This document shows positions 1-9,334 of a stretch of 64,000 nt of DNA, one piece after another. The stretch comes from Magnetospirillum sp. SS-4 (GTDB lineage: Bacteria; Pseudomonadota; Alphaproteobacteria; Rhodospirillales; Magnetospirillaceae). The stretch lies in NCBI RefSeq assembly GCF_902729425.1, contig NZ_CACVCH010000001.1:317501-381500 (forward strand). The letters run 5' to 3'. The stretch's first letter is position 1; the number at the start of each line of letters is the position of its first letter. The position numbers and the translations under genes are program-made. A model generated the notes under the pieces. The model had not been told where the DNA came from, made no database searches, and worked only from the letters and a program-made list of their open reading frames with translations.

Positions 1-516
1 TACGGCGATGCTGACGGCAAGGCCGCCCCGGATCACCAGATCGGGCAGGCGCCAGCTGATGGTGCCGGTGACCTTTTCCAGCGCCGCCTCGGCCGGCAGC
101 AGGAAGACCACCCCCAGCAGCAGATGCGACAGGCCCAGCGTCAGCATGATGGCGTCCTGGAGGCTGGTTCCGGTCGCCATGGCGATGGAGGCGGCGACCA
201 CCTGGGCCGGCATGACGACGAACATCTCGGCCATCATCCAGCCGAAGGCGGCGAGAAGCTCGCGGCGGCCAAGCCGGAAAAAGGCCGGGCCCGGCGGATT
301 CTCGTCCAGCGCCACCAGCCGCAGCCACGCCACCACGAAGACGCCCCGCGCCAGCAGGTCGACGATTCCGGCGGCGACGGCATGCCGCTCGGACACGCCG
401 GCGCTGATCAGGCTGACCGCCATGCACACCCAGGACAGGCGCAGGAAGACCGGGAACCGCCCGATCAGGATGGAGAAGCTGCCAAGGGCAAGGCGGCAGA
501 ACCGGAAGAGGCCCAT
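1..516 (-). CDS. Integral membrane protein, truncated by the window edge
   Basis: The minus-strand frame opens at an ATG at 516 and stays open to base 1, giving 172 codons; the C-terminus lies outside the window. A purine-rich GGAGGG about 8 bases upstream supports the start. The protein begins MGLFRFCRLALGSFSIL and carries several hydrophobic stretches (around residues 10-45, 52-68, 95-120 and 125-142) separated by short Arg-rich loops, which is typical of a small polytopic inner-membrane protein. I recognise no family motif. It lies 25 bases downstream of a receiver-domain gene on the same strand and may be co-transcribed with it. Function unknown. Confidence 0.6.
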   Translation of the reverse strand, partial: MGLFRFCRLALGSFSILIGRFPVFLRLSWVCMAVSLISAGVSERHAVAAGIVDLLARGVFVVAWLRLVALDENPPGPAFFRLGRRELLAAFGWMMAEMFVVMPAQVVAASIAMATGTSLQDAIMLTLGLSHLLLGVVFLLPAEAALEKVTGTISWRLPDLVIRGGLAVSIAV

Positions 517-540
517 GATACGCCCTCCCTCAATCCGGCC

Positions 541-1266
541 TCAGCGGCCGGTTTCGAAATGTCCCCGCACCAGATTGATCTGGCGGATCAGTTCGTCGGC
601 GCCGATGGGCTTGGTCAAGACCTTGGAGGCCCCCACCTGGCGGGTGATCTCGTGGGCCTGTTCCGACTTGTCGCCGGTCAGGATCAGGACCGGCTTGCGG
701 CTGTTGACGTTGCCCTTGTCGGCCCGGAGCGTGCGCAGGAATTCGATGCCGTTCATGTTGTCCATGTGCAGGTCGCAGATGATGACGTCGGGATCGACAT
801 CGCCCGAACGCAGCATCTCCAGCGCCTTGACGCCGTCGCCGGCCTCGAAGATCTGGGCGGGACTGGTCTTGGCCAGCAGCTTCTTGATGATGGAGCGCAT
901 CACCTCCTGGTCGTCGATGATCATCACCTGAAGCCCGCTGCTGCCGATCAGCATGGTCAGCGCCGCGCCGTCCTTGAACTTCTCGATCTGCTTCTCGGCG
1001 CTCTTGGGCAGCGGCACCCGGTGCTCGCGGCAATAGATGGTCAGGGCCTGGCCGACATCGTCGCGGCTGAACACGAAATCCTTGGCCGAGCCGCCGGCGA
1101 AGATCGCGGGAAAACGGATGGTGAGCGCGATGTCCTGGGACGGGTCGAAGCTGAGCAGGTCGGGGGCGGTGTCGGGCAGGTGCTTGCCGATCCGCTCGCC
1201 ATAGCGCCGCATGGCGTCAAGAAAGTCCGCCCTGGGAAACACGATGACGCGGCGTTCGACGATCAT
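541..1266 (-). CDS. CheY-like receiver protein with a novel N-terminal domain
   Basis: A 241-residue protein. Residues about 112-238 form a response-regulator receiver: acidic pair D118/D119, phospho-acceptor D165 in CDLHMD, T197 in LILTG and K219 in the TKP motif. All canonical positions are present, so it should be phosphorylated by a histidine kinase. The first 110 or so residues (starting MIVERRVIVFPRADF) belong to no family I can name and sit before the receiver, the reverse of the usual receiver-then-output order. There is no DNA-binding output domain, so it probably acts through protein contacts. No kinase gene is adjacent. It is downstream of the secreted-protein gene ending at 1373. 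Confidence 0.85.
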   Translation of the reverse strand: MIVERRVIVFPRADFLDAMRRYGERIGKHLPDTAPDLLSFDPSQDIALTIRFPAIFAGGSAKDFVFSRDDVGQALTIYCREHRVPLPKSAEKQIEKFKDGAALTMLIGSSGLQVMIIDDQEVMRSIIKKLLAKTSPAQIFEAGDGVKALEMLRSGDVDPDVIICDLHMDNMNGIEFLRTLRADKGNVNSRKPVLILTGDKSEQAHEITRQVGASKVLTKPIGADELIRQINLVRGHFETGR

Positions 1267-1372
1267 TGGACCTGTTGGCCTGGAAAAACGGGGCGGGTTG
1301 GGGAAACAGGTCCCGCCACGCGACTGATTGCCTTCTAATTACCCTGCCGCGACCGGCCGGTAAAGCGCGGCG

Positions 1373-1912
1373 CTACTTCTTCTCGACCAGCGGCAGATTC
1401 GACTTGAGGCTGAGCCCCAGCGGACAGGACTCGGGCTCCTGCTCGCCCTTGGCGCATTTGAGCGGCGGCCAGCCGAACTCGCCGGTGGGAACGAGGCGCA
1501 GCTGGACGGCGCCCAGCGCGCACGAGAACAGCCGGGTGGTCTGGCCGCCGACGGCCAGCGAGCCGATTGAAATCACCCAGTTGTCGGTCACCTCGTCCTT
1601 GTCGTTGAGGGCGGAGGCCAGCGCCCCCATGGCGATGGCGGCGGTGGAATAGTTGTTGACGATGAAGTTCATCCGGCATTTCCCGGCGCCGGCCCCGGCC
1701 ATCATGGTGGCGGTGACGGCGACGTTGCCGATGCTGTCGCTGGCCTGATCGGTGGGAATGAACAGTTCGCGCGGGCCGGCATGGCCGGAGGCGATGGGGG
1801 CCACCGCGCTGCCGCCGCTCTCGCCCGAGCCTTCCTTCTTGCCGGCGGCCTCGGCCGCCCCGGCCACCAGCAGCGCCACCAGTCCCGCAAGCGCCGGCAG
1901 ATAGGGGGGCAT
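1373..1912 (-). CDS. Secreted/periplasmic protein of unknown function
   Basis: I start at the ATG at 1912 (MPPYLPALAGLVALL), which has a GGGAG-like ribosome site about 8 bases upstream; an in-frame ATG at 1945 adds 11 polar residues that would precede the signal peptide. The product is 179 residues with a clear Sec signal peptide (hydrophobic core about residues 4-18, AEA-A cleavage near 23), a Gly/Ser/Lys-rich linker and then a compact domain with three or four cysteines that could pair in the periplasm. No known family recognised. The gene is divergent from nrtA; the 228 bases between them hold the nitrate-operon promoter. Confidence 0.7.
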   Translation of the reverse strand: MPPYLPALAGLVALLVAGAAEAAGKKEGSGESGGSAVAPIASGHAGPRELFIPTDQASDSIGNVAVTATMMAGAGAGKCRMNFIVNNYSTAAIAMGALASALNDKDEVTDNWVISIGSLAVGGQTTRLFSCALGAVQLRLVPTGEFGWPPLKCAKGEQEPESCPLGLSLKSNLPLVEKK

Positions 1913-2014
1913 GGCGTCTCTCCCTCGTGATCGGGTCCCGCTCAAGGCTAGTGCAAACCCGGCCGCATGTCACGGCCAGGCAATTGCACATAACTTAGGC
2001 ATCAATAGTCGCTA

Positions 2015-2029
2015 GCCTATTAAATAGGC
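2015..2029. promoter_or_regulatory. Perfect 15-bp palindrome upstream of the nitrate operon
   Basis: GCCTATTAAATAGGC has 7-bp arms around a single central A. It lies in an AT-rich patch 53 bases upstream of the sigma-54 -24 element, a distance where activators commonly bind. It does not match the NtrC consensus I know, so its binding protein is unknown. It could also serve the divergent gene at 1373-1912. Confidence 0.45.
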
Positions 2030-2081
2030 ATTTGATCGCCTTGATAAGCCGGGGACCCAGCGGAATCCGGCCTGTCGGGTC

Positions 2082-2097
2082 TGGCACGGCGGTTGCT
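2082..2097 (+). promoter_or_regulatory. Sigma-54 (RpoN) promoter of the nrt-nir-nas operon
   Basis: TGGCACGGCGGTTGCT matches the sigma-54 consensus (TGGCACG, four bases, TTGCT) with the -24 GG and -12 GC at the invariant spacing. Transcription would start near 2108, leaving about 30 bases of leader before nrtA. This rules out the upstream TTG/ATG-like starts for nrtA. Sigma-54 control by NtrC under nitrogen limitation is the usual arrangement for nitrate assimilation; the activator itself is not in this window. Confidence 0.85.
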
Positions 2098-2140
2098 TGA
2101 TGCTGCATTGCAACGGCGCTTACCAGACGAGGGAATGATG

Positions 2141-3565
2141 ATGACCGAATTCGCGATTGAACAGCCCCCGATGACCCGCCCCATGCCCGGCCGCCGCAAG
2201 AACGCGATGGGCCTGCTGGTCGCGGCCGCCCTGCTGGCCGGAGCCGCCCAATCGGCCGAGGCCGCCCCGGCGCTGGAGAAGGACGAGTTGAAGCTGGGCT
2301 TCATCAAGCTGACCGACATGGCGCCGCTGGCCATCGCCAAGGAAAAGGGCTTCTTCGAGGACGAGGGCCTGTTCGTCACCCTGGAGCCGCAGGCCAACTG
2401 GAAGGTGCTGCTGGACCGGGTGATCTCGGGCGAGCTGGACGGCGCCCACATGCTGGCCGGCCAGCCGCTGGGCGCCACCATCGGCTACGGCACCAAGACC
2501 CACGTCGTCACCGCCTTCTCCATGGACCTGAACGGCAACGGCATCACCGTCTCCAACGAGGTGTGGGACCTGATGAAGCCGCACCTGCCCAAGGGGCCGG
2601 ACGGCAAGCCGGTCCATCCCATCAAGGCCGATTCCCTGAAGAAGGTGATCGAGTCCTTCAAGGCCCAGGGCAAAAGCTTCAACATGGGCATGGTCTTCCC
2701 GGTCTCGACCCATAATTACGAGCTGCGCTACTGGCTGGCCTCGGGCGGCATCAATCCCGGCTATTACTCGCCCGAGAACATCCAGGGCCAGATCGGCGCC
2801 GACGCGCTGCTGTCGGTGACGCCGCCGCCGCAGATGCCCGCCACCCTGGAGGCCGGCACCATCTCGGGCTATTCGGTCGGCGAGCCCTGGAACCAGGCCG
2901 CCGTATTCAAGGGCATCGGCGTGCCGGTGATCACCGATTACGAAATCTGGAAGAACAATCCCGAGAAGGTGCTGGGCGTCAACAATTCCTGGGCCGAGAA
3001 GCATCCCAACACCCACGTCGCCATGGTCAAGGCGCTGATTCGCGCCGGCAAGTGGCTGGACGAGAACAACAACGCCAACCGCGCCGAGGCGGTGAGAATC
3101 CTGGCCAAGCCGGAATATGTCGGCGCCGACGCCAAGGTGATCGCCAATTCCATGACCGGCACCTTCGAATACGAGAAGGGCGACAAGCGCGCCGTGCCCG
3201 ACTTCAACGTGTTCTACCGCCACTTCGCCACCTACCCCTTCTATTCCGACGCCATCTGGTACCTGACCCAGATGCGCCGCTGGGGCCAGATCGCCGAAGC
3301 CAAGCCCGACGCCTGGTACCTGGAGACCGCCAAGAGCGTCTACAGGCCCGACATCTACCTGAAGGCCGCCAAGGCGTTGGCCGACGAAGGCAAGATCGCC
3401 AAGGCCGAAATCCCCTGGGACAGCGACGGCTTCCGCGCCCCCACCAGCGAGTTCATCGACGGCGTCAGCTACGACGGCCGCAAGCCCAACGACTACCTGA
3501 AGTCCTTCGCCATCGGCCTCAAGGGCGGCCAGAAGGTCGAGAACAACAAGGTCGCCGGCAACTAA
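2141..3565 (+). CDS. nrtA: Nitrate ABC transporter, periplasmic substrate-binding protein
   Basis: NrtA/CmpA-family binding protein, 474 residues from the ATG at 2141; ATGs at 2135 and 2138 are equally in frame, and I chose the last because GAGGG at 2129-2133 is best spaced for it. Residues about 18-42 form a signal peptide with a hydrophobic core after an RRK, ending AQSAEA-A. The mature start ([23 protein letters not shown], broken here at 20 residues by description: [20 protein letters not shown]) is the typical opening of nitrate/bicarbonate/taurine-type binding proteins. It captures nitrate (or nitrite) in the periplasm for NrtB and NrtCD, encoded immediately downstream. First gene after the sigma-54 promoter. 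Confidence 0.92.
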   Translation: MTEFAIEQPPMTRPMPGRRKNAMGLLVAAALLAGAAQSAEAAPALEKDELKLGFIKLTDMAPLAIAKEKGFFEDEGLFVTLEPQANWKVLLDRVISGELDGAHMLAGQPLGATIGYGTKTHVVTAFSMDLNGNGITVSNEVWDLMKPHLPKGPDGKPVHPIKADSLKKVIESFKAQGKSFNMGMVFPVSTHNYELRYWLASGGINPGYYSPENIQGQIGADALLSVTPPPQMPATLEAGTISGYSVGEPWNQAAVFKGIGVPVITDYEIWKNNPEKVLGVNNSWAEKHPNTHVAMVKALIRAGKWLDENNNANRAEAVRILAKPEYVGADAKVIANSMTGTFEYEKGDKRAVPDFNVFYRHFATYPFYSDAIWYLTQMRRWGQIAEAKPDAWYLETAKSVYRPDIYLKAAKALADEGKIAKAEIPWDSDGFRAPTSEFIDGVSYDGRKPNDYLKSFAIGLKGGQKVENNKVAGN

Positions 3566-3576
3566 GGCCCCGAAAA

Positions 3577-3593
3577 GCGGCCGGGACGGCCGC
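3577..3593 (+). terminator. Hairpin in the nrtA-nrtB gap
   Basis: GCGGCC, a 5-base loop and GGCCGC form a stable stem just after the nrtA stop, without a following T-run. Such hairpins between binding-protein and permease genes commonly protect or partly terminate the message so that the binding protein is made in excess. Function here is inferred. Confidence 0.45.
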
Positions 3594-3634
3594 CATGACT
3601 GAAAAAAGACGCGACTGAACAAGAGGACGAAGTC

Positions 3635-4714
3635 ATGAACAGCATCACCCAGACCGCGGTCGCCGCGACCCCCAGGGCGGGCAGGACGGCCGTCTCCCTT
3701 GGCTACATCCTGACCCGTGCGGCGGCCATCCTCCCCGTCGCCGGCCTCGGCTGGGTGATACCGCTGTGCAGGCTGATCGCCCTCGACGCGCCGCGCCGGC
3801 AACTGGCCGATCTGTGGCGCCAGCTGGGCGTGCCGGTGGCGGCCATCGTCTTGTTCCTGCTGGCCTGGGGCGCCCTGGCCCCCAAGGTCCAGACCTCGCT
3901 GGGCGCCGTTCCCGGCCCGGTCGAGGTCTGGGAGCAGGTCGGCAACCTGATGGCCGATCACCGGGCCGAGCGCGCCAAGGAGGCGGCGTTCCACGAGCGC
4001 CAGGCCAAGCGCAACGCCGAGGTCAAGGCCGAGGGCGGCGAGGTCAAATCCCGCAGGTTCACCGGCAAGCCCACCTATCTCGACCAGATCGCGACCAGCC
4101 TGAAAACGGTGTTCATGGGCTTCGTCATCGCCACCGTGGTGGCGGTGCCGCTGGGCGTCATGTGCGGCCTGTCCAAGGTGGTGAACTCGGCGCTGAACCC
4201 GCTGATCCAGATCTTCAAGCCGGTGTCGCCGCTGGCCTGGCTGCCCATCGTCACCATGGTGGTGTCGGCCACCTATGTCTCGGCCGATCCCATGTTCGAG
4301 AAGGCGTTCCTGAATTCCGCCATCACGGTGACGCTGTGCTCGCTGTGGACGACCCTGATCAACACCGCCATCGGTGTCGCCTCCATCGACAAGGATCTGG
4401 TCAATGTCGGCCGGGTGCTGAACCTGCCCATGACCACCACCATCCGCAAGCTGGTGCTGCCCTCGGCGCTGCCGTTCATCTTTACCGGCATGCGGCTGTC
4501 CCTGGGGGTGGGCTGGATGGTGCTGATCGCCGCCGAGATGCTGGCCCAGAATCCCGGCCTCGGCAAGTTCGTGTGGGACGAGTTCCAGAACGGCTCGTCG
4601 CAGTCGCTGGCCAAGATCATGGTCGCCGTGCTGACCATCGGCCTGATCGGCTTCCTGCTGGATCGGGTGATGATGGCGATGCAGGCCATGTTCACCCACT
4701 CCGCCACCCGCTGA
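3635..4714 (+). CDS. nrtB: Nitrate ABC transporter permease
   Basis: 359 residues, the NrtB/SsuC-like inner-membrane permease of a nitrate ABC importer. The first 45 residues are an N-terminal extension, followed by a hydrophobic segment near 63-80, a charged Lys/Glu/Arg-rich loop (about 107-145), then the five-helix permease core (from about 155) with the EAA-type loop around [29 protein letters not shown] lies before the ATG. It would form a homodimeric channel fed by NrtA and powered by the ATPase encoded 13 bases downstream. Confidence 0.93.
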   Translation: MNSITQTAVAATPRAGRTAVSLGYILTRAAAILPVAGLGWVIPLCRLIALDAPRRQLADLWRQLGVPVAAIVLFLLAWGALAPKVQTSLGAVPGPVEVWEQVGNLMADHRAERAKEAAFHERQAKRNAEVKAEGGEVKSRRFTGKPTYLDQIATSLKTVFMGFVIATVVAVPLGVMCGLSKVVNSALNPLIQIFKPVSPLAWLPIVTMVVSATYVSADPMFEKAFLNSAITVTLCSLWTTLINTAIGVASIDKDLVNVGRVLNLPMTTTIRKLVLPSALPFIFTGMRLSLGVGWMVLIAAEMLAQNPGLGKFVWDEFQNGSSQSLAKIMVAVLTIGLIGFLLDRVMMAMQAMFTHSATR

Positions 4715-4727
4715 GGGAGGACCGATC

Positions 4728-6410
4728 ATGGCATTCCTCGAACTTTCGGGCGTCGGCAAGAGCTACGGTGACACCACGGTTCTGCGCGACATCGACCTTG
4801 CCATCGAGGAGGGCGAGTTCATCGCCATCCTCGGCTTCTCCGGCACGGGCAAGACCACGCTGGTCTCGCTGATGGCCGGGCTGATCAAGCCCGATGCCGG
4901 CAGCGTCACCCTACGCGGCAAGGCCGTCACCGGCCCCGGCGCCGACCGCGGCGTGGTGTTCCAGAGCTATTCGCTGATGCCGTGGCTGACGGTGGAAGGC
5001 AATGTCGCCCTGGCGGTGGACGCGGTCATGGCCGGCGCCCCCAGGCAGGACCGCCGCGCCAGGGCCGCCAGGTATATCGGCATGGTCGGCCTGTCCCACG
5101 CCGCCGACCGCCGGCCGGCGGAACTGTCGGGCGGCATGCGCCAGCGCGTCGCCGTCGCCCGCGCCCTCGCCATGAGCCCCGACATCTTGCTGCTGGACGA
5201 ACCGCTGTCGGCGCTGGACGCCCTGACCCGGGCCAAGCTGCAAGACGAGATCGAGGCGATCTGGCAGCAGGAGAAGAAAACCGTCGTCCTCATCACCAAC
5301 GACGTCGACGAGGCGTTGCTGCTGGCGGACCGCATCATTCCGCTCGATCCGGGGTCGGCGGGCGGACCGGAAGGCGCCACCTTGGGGCCAAGCTTCAAGG
5401 TGGACCTGAAGCGTCCGCGTGACCGCGCCGCCGTCAACCACGACCGCGACTTCAAGCGCCTGCGCTCCGAGATCACCGAATACCTGATGGCGGCGGGGCT
5501 TGGCCGCAACGCCGCCGCCGACGGCGACGGCCGCGTCCTGCCCCAGGTGGTGCCGATCAATATCGGCGGCCCGCCCAAGGCCTGGCGCGAGGCCGGCCGG
5601 GTCAACAATCCCGACCGCTACGTCGAATTCTCGCAAATCAAGAAGATCTACCCCACCCCCAAGGGGCCGCTGACCGTGGTGGATGGCTTCGACCTCAAGA
5701 TGAGGAAGGGCGAGTTCATCTCGCTGATCGGCCATTCCGGCTGCGGCAAGTCCACCGTTCTCACCATGACCGCCGGCCTGACCGGCGTGTCCGAGGGCGG
5801 CGTCATCCTGGACGGCCGCGAGGTCACCGACGCCGGCCCCGACCGCGCCGTGGTGTTCCAGGCCCCCTCGCTGTTCCCCTGGCTGACCGCGATCCAGAAC
5901 GTGGCGCTCGGCGTCGACCGCGTCTATCCCCACGCCAGCCCGGCCGAACGCCACGACGTGGTCGCCTATTACCTGGAACGGGTCGGTCTCGCCGATTCCA
6001 TGGACAAGAAGGCGTCCGAGATGTCCAACGGCATGCGGCAAAGGGTCGGCATCGCCCGGGCCTTCGCGCTCAGCCCCAAGCTGCTGCTGCTGGACGAGCC
6101 GTTCGGCATGCTGGACTCGCTGACCCGCTGGGAATTGCAGGAAGTGCTGATGGAGGTGTGGGCCAGGACCCAGGTCACCGCCATCTGCGTCACCCACGAC
6201 GTCGACGAGGCGATCCTGATGGCCGACCGGGTGGTGATGATGACCAACGGCCCCAACGCCCGCATCGGCAAGATCCTGCATGTGGACATTCCCCGGCCGC
6301 GCACGCGGCGCGCCCTGCTGGACCATCCCCGCTACTACGAATACCGCGCCGAGGTGCTGAACTTCCTCGACGAATACGAAACCGGCGTCCACGCCAGGAA
6401 GGCGTCGTAA
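4728..6410 (+). CDS. nrtC: Nitrate transporter ATPase, fused NrtC-NrtD double ABC domain
   Basis: 560 residues carrying two complete ABC ATPase domains in tandem. Domain 1: Walker [10 protein letters not shown] at 36-44, signature LSGGMRQRV at 133-141, Walker B LLLDEP. Domain 2: Walker [10 protein letters not shown] at 335-343, signature MSNGMRQRV at 432-440, Walker B LLLLDEP. In domain 1 the switch histidine is replaced by Asn (ITND, N191), while domain 2 keeps it (VTHD, H490). Domain 1 and the following [16 protein letters not shown] stretch resemble cyanobacterial NrtC, and domain 2 resembles NrtD; the NrtA-like tail of classical NrtC is missing. It powers nitrate import through NrtB. Gene spacing is tight on both sides. 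Confidence 0.92.
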   Translation: MAFLELSGVGKSYGDTTVLRDIDLAIEEGEFIAILGFSGTGKTTLVSLMAGLIKPDAGSVTLRGKAVTGPGADRGVVFQSYSLMPWLTVEGNVALAVDAVMAGAPRQDRRARAARYIGMVGLSHAADRRPAELSGGMRQRVAVARALAMSPDILLLDEPLSALDALTRAKLQDEIEAIWQQEKKTVVLITNDVDEALLLADRIIPLDPGSAGGPEGATLGPSFKVDLKRPRDRAAVNHDRDFKRLRSEITEYLMAAGLGRNAAADGDGRVLPQVVPINIGGPPKAWREAGRVNNPDRYVEFSQIKKIYPTPKGPLTVVDGFDLKMRKGEFISLIGHSGCGKSTVLTMTAGLTGVSEGGVILDGREVTDAGPDRAVVFQAPSLFPWLTAIQNVALGVDRVYPHASPAERHDVVAYYLERVGLADSMDKKASEMSNGMRQRVGIARAFALSPKLLLLDEPFGMLDSLTRWELQEVLMEVWARTQVTAICVTHDVDEAILMADRVVMMTNGPNARIGKILHVDIPRPRTRRALLDHPRYYEYRAEVLNFLDEYETGVHARKAS

Positions 6411-6422
6411 AGGAGTCCCGCC

Positions 6423-8867
6423 ATGAACGCTGTTCCCCGCCAGAAACTGGTCGTCATCGGCAACGGCATGGCCGGCATGCGTACCGTCGAGGAGCTGCTG
6501 GCCATCGCGCCCGCCCGCTACGACATCACCGTGTTCGGCGCCGAGCCCCATCCCAACTACAACCGCATCATGCTGTCCTCGGTGCTGGCGGGCGAGAAGG
6601 AGATCGACGACATCGTCATCAATCCCCTCGCCTGGTACGACGACAACAACATCACGCTGCACGCCGGCAATCCGGTGCTGTCCATCGATCCGGCGGCCCG
6701 GACGGTGACCGCCGCCTCCGGACTGGTGACGCCCTATGACCGGCTGCTGCTGGCCACCGGCTCCAAGCCGCTGGCGCCGCCGATTCCGGGGCTGGATCTG
6801 CCCGGCACCTGCGCCTTCCGCGACATCGCCGACGTCGACAAGATGATCGCCGCCGCCGGCGCCAAGACCCGCGCCGTGGTGATCGGCGGCGGCCTGCTGG
6901 GGCTGGAAGCCGCCTGGGGCCTGAGGCGGCGCGGCATGCAGGTGGCGGTGGTCCACCTGATGTCCACCCTGATGGAGCGTCAGCTCGACGTCGAGGCCGG
7001 CGGGCTGCTGCAAAAGGATTTGACCGAGCGCGGCCTGCACTTCTTCACCGGCGGCCAGACCGAGGAGATCGAGGGCGCCGGCCATGTGGAACAGGTCCGT
7101 CTCGCCGACGGCCGCGTCATTCCCGCCGATCTGGTGGTGCTGGCCATCGGCATCCGCCCCAACATCGATCTGGCCAGGAAGGCCGGCCTGGAAGTCAATC
7201 GCGGCATCGTGGTCGGCGACGACATGCGCGCGTCCGATCCCGCCATCTACGGCGTCGGCGAATGCGTCGAGCATCGCGGCCAGGTGTTTGGCCTGGTGGC
7301 GCCGATCTGGGAGCAGGCCAAGGTCTGCGCCGCCAGCCTTGCCGGCCGCGACGATTCCGTCTATGTGACGCCGGCCCTGTCCACCCGGCTCAAGATCACC
7401 GGCATCGACGTGTTCTCGGCCGGCCAGCTGGCGGCCCAGGACGAAGCCGACCAGGAACTGGTCTACCGGGATTCCGCCAGGGGCATCTACAAGAAGCTGG
7501 TGCTGAGGGACGACAAGGTGGTGGGCGCCGTCATGTACGGCGACGTCGCCGACGGCGCCTGGTACTTCCAGTTGATGCGGGAAAAGGCCGACGTCGCCAC
7601 TATCCGCGACCGCATGATCTTCGGCCGGGCCTATGCCGACGTGTCGGCCAGGGGCAAGGGCGTCGACGTCGCTGCCATGGCCGACGACACCCAGGTCTGC
7701 GGCTGCAACGGCGTCTCCAAGGGCACCATCGTCAAGGCCATCACCGAGAAGGGCCTGACCAGCCTGGACGAGGTCAAGGCCCATACCAAGGCGGGCTCGT
7801 CCTGCGGCCAGTGCTCGCCGGTGGTCCAGGCGATCCTGGCCCATGTCACCGGCGAGGCGGTCGAGGCCAAGGCCGCCGGCCTGTGCGGCTGCGCCGACCT
7901 GTCCCATGACGAGGTGCGCCACGCCATCGTCGCCCAGGGGCTCAAGTCCATGGAGGCGGTGCGCCAGTCGCTGGGCTGGCGGAGCAAGGACGGCTGCGCC
8001 AAGTGCCGGCCGGCGCTGAACTACTACCTGCTGTGCGCCTGGCCGGCCGAATACGTCGATCACGGCCAGAGCCGGTTCATCAACGAGCGGGTCCACGCCA
8101 ACATCCAGAAGGACGGCACCTATTCGGTGGTGCCACGCATGTGGGGCGGCGTCACCACGCCGGCCGAACTGCGCGCCATCGCCGACGTCGCCGACAAGCA
8201 CAAGATTCCCACCGTCAAGGTCACCGGCGGCCAGCGCATCGACCTGCTGGGGGTCAGGAAGGAGCAGCTTCCCGCCGTGTGGGCCGACCTCAACAAGGCC
8301 GGCATGGTGTCGGGCCACGCCTATGCCAAGGGCTTGCGCACCGTCAAGACCTGCGTCGGTTCGGAATGGTGCCGGTTCGGCACCCAGGATTCCACCGGTC
8401 TCGGCATCCGGCTGGAAAAGCTGATGTGGGGGTCGTGGACGCCGCACAAGGTCAAGCTGGCGGTGTCGGGCTGCCCGCGCAACTGCGCCGAGGCCACCAT
8501 CAAGGACATCGGCATCATCTGCGTCGAGGCCGGCTACGACATCGTCGTCGGCGGCAACGGCGGCATCGAGCTGCGCGGCACCGATCCGTTGTGCCGGGTC
8601 GCCACCGAGGACGAGGTGCTGGAATACGCCGGCGCCTTCCTCCAGATCTACCGGGAAGAGGCCCGCTATCTGGAGCGCACCGCCCCCTGGGTCGAGCGCA
8701 TCGGCGTCGACGCCATCAGAAAGCGCATCGTCGACGACGAGGCCGGCCGCCGCGCCGCCTTCGCCCGCTTCATCCATTCCCAGAAATACGCCCAGATCGA
8801 TCCGTGGGCCGAACGGGTCCAGGGGATCGACGCCCACGAGTTCAAATCCCTGGCCGAGGTGGAGTGA
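6423..8867 (+). CDS. nirB: Assimilatory nitrite reductase [NAD(P)H], large subunit
   Basis: 814 residues, normal for NirB/NasD. It reduces nitrite to ammonium with six electrons from NAD(P)H. Order of domains: an N-terminal FAD/NAD(P) disulfide-reductase-like module (GNGMAGM at about 12-18 and VIGGGLLGLE near 155), a first BFD-like [2Fe-2S] domain (C-x-C near 425, CGQC near 460), a second BFD-like domain (CGC near 487, C-x2-C near 525), then the sulfite/nitrite reductase domain whose siroheme-[4Fe-4S] cysteines are in CVGSEWC (about 644-650) and SGCPRNCAE (about 684-688). All cluster ligands are present. Its stop overlaps the nirD start. Confidence 0.95.
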   Translation: MNAVPRQKLVVIGNGMAGMRTVEELLAIAPARYDITVFGAEPHPNYNRIMLSSVLAGEKEIDDIVINPLAWYDDNNITLHAGNPVLSIDPAARTVTAASGLVTPYDRLLLATGSKPLAPPIPGLDLPGTCAFRDIADVDKMIAAAGAKTRAVVIGGGLLGLEAAWGLRRRGMQVAVVHLMSTLMERQLDVEAGGLLQKDLTERGLHFFTGGQTEEIEGAGHVEQVRLADGRVIPADLVVLAIGIRPNIDLARKAGLEVNRGIVVGDDMRASDPAIYGVGECVEHRGQVFGLVAPIWEQAKVCAASLAGRDDSVYVTPALSTRLKITGIDVFSAGQLAAQDEADQELVYRDSARGIYKKLVLRDDKVVGAVMYGDVADGAWYFQLMREKADVATIRDRMIFGRAYADVSARGKGVDVAAMADDTQVCGCNGVSKGTIVKAITEKGLTSLDEVKAHTKAGSSCGQCSPVVQAILAHVTGEAVEAKAAGLCGCADLSHDEVRHAIVAQGLKSMEAVRQSLGWRSKDGCAKCRPALNYYLLCAWPAEYVDHGQSRFINERVHANIQKDGTYSVVPRMWGGVTTPAELRAIADVADKHKIPTVKVTGGQRIDLLGVRKEQLPAVWADLNKAGMVSGHAYAKGLRTVKTCVGSEWCRFGTQDSTGLGIRLEKLMWGSWTPHKVKLAVSGCPRNCAEATIKDIGIICVEAGYDIVVGGNGGIELRGTDPLCRVATEDEVLEYAGAFLQIYREEARYLERTAPWVERIGVDAIRKRIVDDEAGRRAAFARFIHSQKYAQIDPWAERVQGIDAHEFKSLAEVE

Positions 8868-9208
8868 TGACCATGCAGGATTGGATCAGGATCGGCCTGC
8901 TGGCGGACATTCCCCGCCTCGGCGCCCGCACGGTGGAAACCAGTCAGGGGCAGGTGGCGGTGTTCCGCACCAGCGACGACGAGGTCTTTGCCCTGTTCAA
9001 CCGCTGCCCCCACAAGGGCGGGCCGCTGTCGGAAGGCATCGTGTCCGGCAAGGTGGTGGTCTGCCCGCTGCACAACTGGACCATCGATCTGGCGACCGGC
9101 GAGGCCACCGCCCCCGACGAAGGCTGCACCCGCCCGGTGGCGGCCCGGATCGCCGATGGGCAGGTGTGGCTGGAACTGAAGGCCGGCCTCAAGGTGGCGC
9201 ATGGATAG
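8867..9208 (+). CDS. nirD: Nitrite reductase small subunit, Rieske-like
   Basis: 113 residues with a Rieske-fold ferredoxin-like domain. CPHKG (about 46-50) and CPLHNW (about 65-70) are the two C-x-H and C-x2-H halves, so a [2Fe-2S] cluster is likely; many NirD proteins lack these ligands, so this one belongs to the cluster-binding subtype. I start at the ATG overlapping the nirB stop (TGATG), which suggests translational coupling; an ATG two codons on (8873) is better spaced from GGTGGAG and equally possible. It partners NirB in nitrite reduction in the cytoplasm. Confidence 0.9.
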   Translation: MTMQDWIRIGLLADIPRLGARTVETSQGQVAVFRTSDDEVFALFNRCPHKGGPLSEGIVSGKVVVCPLHNWTIDLATGEATAPDEGCTRPVAARIADGQVWLELKAGLKVAHG

Positions 9209-9229
9209 CGCGGAGGGAAGCGGCCTCGC

Positions 9230-9309
9230 CCTTCGAGACGCTTCGCTCCTCAGGGTGAGGCATCCAGACATCCTCATCCTGAGGAGGCCCGGACGGGCCG
9301 TCTCGAAGG
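9230..9309. repeat. Long imperfect inverted repeat between nirD and nasA
   Basis: Arms begin CCTTCGAGACG and end CGTCTCGAAGG, with an inner CTCCTCAGGGTGAGG / CCTCATCCTGAGGAG pair. The left arm (9230-9260) is shorter than the right (9272-9309), so the middle is bulged. The outer and inner elements are shared with the perfect copy at 15758-15848. It lies inside the nitrate operon, where the hairpin could reduce or protect the downstream nasA message. Confidence 0.85.
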
Positions 9310-9334
9310 ATGGGACCAAAGTGGAGACACCCTC

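Noticed and set aside
2032-2045. TTGAT repeated with a 4-base gap, considered as an Fnr site
   Set aside because: The repeats are direct, not inverted; Fnr needs TTGAT-N4-ATCAA.
4911-8837. Very long open frame on the minus strand across nrtCD and nirB
   Set aside because: It is the antisense shadow of well-identified genes in GC-rich DNA; it has no family motifs and its composition (Asp/Gly/His/Gln) follows the opposite strand.
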